Assembly (NCBI GenBank): GCA_946481695.1
Contig: CAMLON010000031.1
Location: 1-19,018, forward strand
Reading direction: 5' to 3'
Origin: an uncultured Bartonella sp.
GTDB taxonomy: Bacteria > Pseudomonadota > Alphaproteobacteria > Rhizobiales > Rhizobiaceae
DNA: 19,018 bases
How positions within the stretch are numbered: position 1 is the first letter of the stretch; each line of letters opens with the position of its first letter. Shown here piece by piece: positions 16,548 to 19,018 of this stretch. Under the pieces are notes generated by a model that was given only the letters and a program-made list of their open reading frames with translations, made no database searches and was not told where the DNA came from. The position numbers were made by a program, and so were the translations under genes.

Positions 16548-17008
16548 TTAAAACTGTCGTCATAGGTTTGTGGGTCTGTATCATTGCTTTGGGGTCGCTC
16601 ATGGCGGCAATCAAAGTAGGCTCGACGCCCAAACCTGCGGCAGCAGAAGAACAGGCAGCACCCACTGTCGATTTTGACCGCACTGATGTTATGAGTGTTC
16701 CAATTCTGGCTGATGGCAAGGTTGATGGCTATATTATTTCACAACTTGTCTACACTGTCGATTCCAACGTCAAACAAAAGGTCAATGTTCCGTTGGGATT
16801 GTTCGTCAATGATGCGGTTTTTAGTGCGTTGTTCGGTTCTTATTCGGATACCAAGCAAATTGAACGTATAAAATTCGATGATGTGAAGCAGAAAATTATT
16901 GATGGTGTCAACCAGCGTTTTCCGGAACCTGTGATCAAGGATATAATGGTCGAGCAGTTCAATTATATTCCGGCCGATCAAGTCAGAGATATGAACAAGG
17001 TTAAATAA
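16544..17008 (+). CDS. Membrane-anchored FliL-like protein of the flagellar operon
   Basis: The 154-residue protein has an N-terminal signal-anchor helix (TVVIGLWVCIIALGSLMAAI, residues 4-23), a Pro/Ala/Glu linker, and a periplasmic domain. The domain's last part (DDVKQKIIDGVNQRF, then VIKDIMVEQFNYIP) resembles the end of FliL-type domains, in which a helix of this kind is followed by a strand reading roughly I-x-D-V-x-x-x-x-F. FliL supports stator function around the motor. The resemblance is modest, and the usual fliL of this order normally sits in another cluster near fliP, so this may be a paralogue or a distinct family. The start overlaps the upstream stop (ATGA); it is the last gene of the operon, closed by a terminator. 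Confidence 0.6.
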   Translation: MIKTVVIGLWVCIIALGSLMAAIKVGSTPKPAAAEEQAAPTVDFDRTDVMSVPILADGKVDGYIISQLVYTVDSNVKQKVNVPLGLFVNDAVFSALFGSYSDTKQIERIKFDDVKQKIIDGVNQRFPEPVIKDIMVEQFNYIPADQVRDMNKVK

Positions 17009-17030
17009 AATCTGCTTTTTAAAATATACG

Positions 17031-17062
17031 ATCGGGTGGACAAGTGTTGCACCCGATTTTTT
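17031..17062 (+). terminator. Rho-independent terminator of the flhA-fliR operon
   Basis: ATCGGGTG (17031-17038) pairs with CACCCGAT (17050-17057) in a perfect 8-bp, GC-rich stem with an 11-base loop, followed by TTTTT. It lies 22 bases after the last stop codon of the operon. Confidence 0.9.
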
Positions 17063-17738
17063 AATACCAATTGAAATTTATTCTGACAGAAATTCCAATT
17101 TTTAACGTTCGATATTGGTTATCAAGATATTTTTAGGTCTTTTCGAGGTATTCGAAATAGCGTTGGAAATTCGAGCTGCTTTTATATCATCAATTCACAT
17201 ATTCCATGTAAAACTCTAAACTCGAAGGTCTTGTTTCTCGGCTGTTTTAAATCGCTAAAGTCGAATAAAAATCAACTTCATCAAGCACCTGAACAGTTAG
17301 TTGCCCGGGATATTAATTGAATATTTCGGTTGGTTCACTCTTCATTACAAATTTGAATATAGCCGGCCTTCCGGGATCAACTACATTCCGTAAGACGAAT
17401 TGTTGCAATTGTTGCAAAAATCATCCAATCTCTTTCAATATCAGCGCTTGGCCGGATGGAACTTAAAAATCAGGCCCGGAATGACAACCGATAATCAAAA
17501 ACAGCACGAACTGATCAAAGTTATCAGTCAGTACCTTAAAATTGTGAACGCAAACCTTGCTTGTCTCGCTTGAGGTTGCAGCCCGTGTAGCTATCTATCA
17601 GATAGTGATAGGTAATATACTTCGAGAGCACCGAAAAGTATAATTCGGCACCGCTCGGGTTCAACAAACGATGTGGCCTTATCTTGAACCCGAACTCATG
17701 AACCACAAGTTTTGAACCTGAATTCTGTTCGAGCTCTA
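17063..17738. other. Long gene-free spacer between convergent flagellar units
   Basis: About 680 bases have no ORF of 60 codons or more in any frame before the 3' end of the minus-strand gene at 17739. Visible structure includes a direct repeat of AATTGTTGCA (17398-17417) and a cluster of inverted repeats from 17590 to 17740. A 30-codon frame on the plus strand (17481-17573, starting MTTDNQKQHELIK) has codon choices like the neighbours but no good ribosome site. It could be a decayed gene, a small-RNA region or simple spacer. Confidence 0.6.
17591..17693. repeat. Cluster of three adjacent inverted repeats
   Basis: Three dyads follow each other. CTATC/GATAG spans 17591-17605, with a second GATAG at 17607-17611. 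CGAG with CCGAA pairs with TTCGG with CTCG over 17623-17657. TCGGGTTCAA (17655-17664) pairs perfectly with TTGAACCCGA (17684-17693) around 19 bases. A further direct copy of TTGAACC is at 17712-17718. None has a proper T-run at its end. The density suggests a structured RNA or a repeated palindromic element rather than a promoter. Confidence 0.5.
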
Positions 17739-18161
17739 TTAGTTTCGAGCTTTTTTGAGGCGTGCATTATTCAACGCGTCTATCAATTGGCGCGTATCAG
17801 CTTCATCATCCTCGGGTTTTTCGAACACAACACTTTCAAGCTCTACGCCAAAACCTTCGGGAGACATAACAAGCTTGAAATTGGCAGTAACGCCATCGTT
17901 CGAAAATTCCATATCCAGTGTGATTGTTGGAGGCGTATCCCAGTCGAGTTCGAAACTGCCACCATTGGCAAACCGTACGGTATGCGGATAGAAGTGCAGT
18001 TCGGTGGCCGCATCAATGATATCGCTGATATTGGCATAATGCTCATCGTGGAGATAGACGATGAAATCGGCTGGATCGACGAGTTTCAGTTCCGGTACAA
18101 TTCGCGCGACCTGTTTTCCGATCATCATTTCGCGCATTTCATGTATATCATCTTGTTTCAT
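17739..18161 (-). CDS. Unrecognised 140-residue protein downstream of flhB
   Basis: A soluble, acidic protein without signal peptide or membrane helix. The first part looks helical (MKQDDIHEMREMMIGKQ), the middle probably beta-rich (SFELDWDTPPTITLDMEF; NFKLVMSPEGFGVELESVV), and it ends with a charged helix (DTRQLIDALNNARLKKARN). I recognise no domain or catalytic motif. It starts 63 bases after the flhB stop on the same strand and may share its transcript. In related genomes as I recall them flhB is followed by fliG, so this neighbour is unusual. No strong Shine-Dalgarno precedes the ATG at 18161. The clean 140-codon frame and varied composition support a real gene; function is unknown. Confidence 0.75.
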   Translation of the reverse strand: MKQDDIHEMREMMIGKQVARIVPELKLVDPADFIVYLHDEHYANISDIIDAATELHFYPHTVRFANGGSFELDWDTPPTITLDMEFSNDGVTANFKLVMSPEGFGVELESVVFEKPEDDEADTRQLIDALNNARLKKARN

Positions 18162-18224
18162 TTTGTTTCATAACGCTTATGTAAAAAGATTAAGGGTGAA
18201 AGTATATCTGTCAAAACAACTTCA

Positions 18225-19018
18225 TTAATGTATCTTCTGGCTATTGATGTATCTGATCAATTCCGCCACAGCTTGATAGAATTCCTGAGGTATAACCTGA
18301 TCGACTTCTACCTGTTTATAGAGCGCCCGGGCAAGAGGTATATTCTCTATAACCGGAATATCATGCTCGACCGCAATTTCTCTGATGCGCAAGGCGAGAA
18401 TATCTTGCCCTTTGGCCACGACGACAGGCGCATAATCCGCCGGCGGTTTATAGCGTAATGCGACGGAAAAGTGGGTAGGGTTGGCAACGACAACAGTGGC
18501 TTTCGGCACGTTGTTCATCATCTGGCGGCGAATGCGATCACGGGCGAGTGAACGCATGCGCGCTTTAACCATCGGGTTACCTTCGATTTCTTTTTGCTCG
18601 TCTTTGAGCTCCTGTTTACTCATGCGTAGTTGTCGGCGCCAACTGAAACGTGACCAGGCAAAGTCGAAAGCAGCTATGGCTACAACGGCGACAGAAAACG
18701 AAATGAGAAGTTTTGCAACCTCGGAACGTATATATTCGGGCAGTGCCGAAGCGTCTGTTCCCAAGGCATCGGTAAAGACAGTGTTTCCTTTGAAAAACGA
18801 TAGATACACAATAAAACTGACACCGATAAGCTTCGCTACCGATTTCAAGAATTCTACAAATCCGGCTTTGCCGAAAATACGGCTGAAACCGGCAGCCGGA
18901 GAAATACGAGAAAATTGCGGGCGTATTCGTTCACCAATAATACGCGGTGCATTCTGAACCATCGATGCTGCAATGCCGATAACAGGGATGATGACAAGAA
19001 TAGGAACCAATGCAAGTC
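18225..19018 (-). CDS. flhB: Flagellar export switch protein FlhB, 5' end beyond the window
   Basis: FlhB is the export-gate protein that switches substrate specificity from hook to filament by cutting itself. The window shows its last ~264 codons; the frame stays open to the right edge (an internal ATG lies at 19010), and about 95-100 N-terminal residues are missing compared with the usual ~360. Visible are hydrophobic helices, the family segment PQFSRISPAAGFSRIFG, the linker WRRQLRMSKQELKDEQKE, EIEGNPMVKARMRSLARDR, and the autocleavage site NPTH (codons at 18471-18482) inside ATVVVANPTHFSVALRY. The C-terminus ends IRYINSQKIH. All key residues are present, so it should be functional. It converges on the flhA operon. 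Confidence 0.97.
   Translation of the reverse strand, partial: LALVPILVIIPVIGIAASMVQNAPRIIGERIRPQFSRISPAAGFSRIFGKAGFVEFLKSVAKLIGVSFIVYLSFFKGNTVFTDALGTDASALPEYIRSEVAKLLISFSVAVVAIAAFDFAWSRFSWRRQLRMSKQELKDEQKEIEGNPMVKARMRSLARDRIRRQMMNNVPKATVVVANPTHFSVALRYKPPADYAPVVVAKGQDILALRIREIAVEHDIPVIENIPLARALYKQVEVDQVIPQEFYQAVAELIRYINSQKIH

Noticed and set aside
17481..17573. 30-codon plus-strand frame in the convergent spacer (starts MTTDNQKQHELIK)
   Set aside because: It has reasonable codons but no good ribosome site, promoter or terminator of its own, in contrast to the 11599-11691 ORF; left as a note only.
17641..17700. tRNA-like T-arm pattern (GGGTTCAA) in the spacer
   Set aside because: No acceptor stem, D-arm or anticodon arm could be arranged around it; it is one arm of a simple inverted repeat.
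17732..17756. AGCTC/GAGCT hairpin followed by TTTTT at the end of the 140-residue gene
   Set aside because: The stem is only 5 bp and the T-run is part of the Lys codons of the minus-strand gene; as a plus-strand terminator it would lie within a coding region, and a strong terminator already exists at 17031.

Overview
The window looks like chromosome of an alphaproteobacterium of the order Hyphomicrobiales (Rhizobiales). The glnD-murJ-trpS block, the pairing of a class IIA HAD hydrolase with ribF, and the make-up of the flagellar export genes (flhA-fliR, then small flagellar proteins including a stand-alone FlgJ rod-binding domain with no muramidase) fit that group. The moderate-to-low G+C, long AT-rich spacers and loss of some expected neighbours suggest a host-associated lineage such as a flagellated Bartonella relative. 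This placement is inference from gene content and has not been tested by search.

Layout. Positions 1-5255 (minus strand) carry glnD, murJ and a trpS that runs off the left edge; glnD and murJ overlap by 4 bases. Positions 5436-7270 (plus) carry an HAD-IIA hydrolase and ribF, also overlapping by 4 bases. A MipA/OmpV-type outer-membrane protein follows at 7419-8327. Positions 8328-10650 hold short accessory genes in both orientations: a small one-helix membrane ORF beside a nine-G/C tract, an NAD(P)H-dependent FMN reductase, a three-helix small membrane protein, and a rhodanese-like TIGR01244-family protein, with several clear terminators. fdhD follows at 10648-11499. Between fdhD and flhA, on the minus strand, lies an apparently complete tiny transcription unit: promoter, palindromic operators, Shine-Dalgarno, a 30-codon hydrophobic ORF and a terminator. 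I consider it the most interesting item in the window.

Positions 12056-17008 (plus) form a flagellar operon: flhA, fliR, a FliJ-like coiled-coil protein, flgJ (rod-binding), an FlgN-like chaperone and a membrane-anchored FliL-like protein, closed by a strong terminator at 17031. About 680 bases with no convincing gene but several inverted repeats follow. The right end (minus strand) carries an unrecognised 140-residue protein and flhB, which is cut by the window edge.

How the genes work together. FlhA, FliR and FlhB are three of the membrane proteins of the flagellar type III export gate, and the small proteins between them look like chaperone, rod and basal-body accessories. The left half is housekeeping: nitrogen sensing (GlnD), lipid II export (MurJ), tRNA charging (TrpS) and flavin cofactor synthesis (RibF). 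No tRNA, rRNA, CRISPR array, insertion sequence or phage gene was found.
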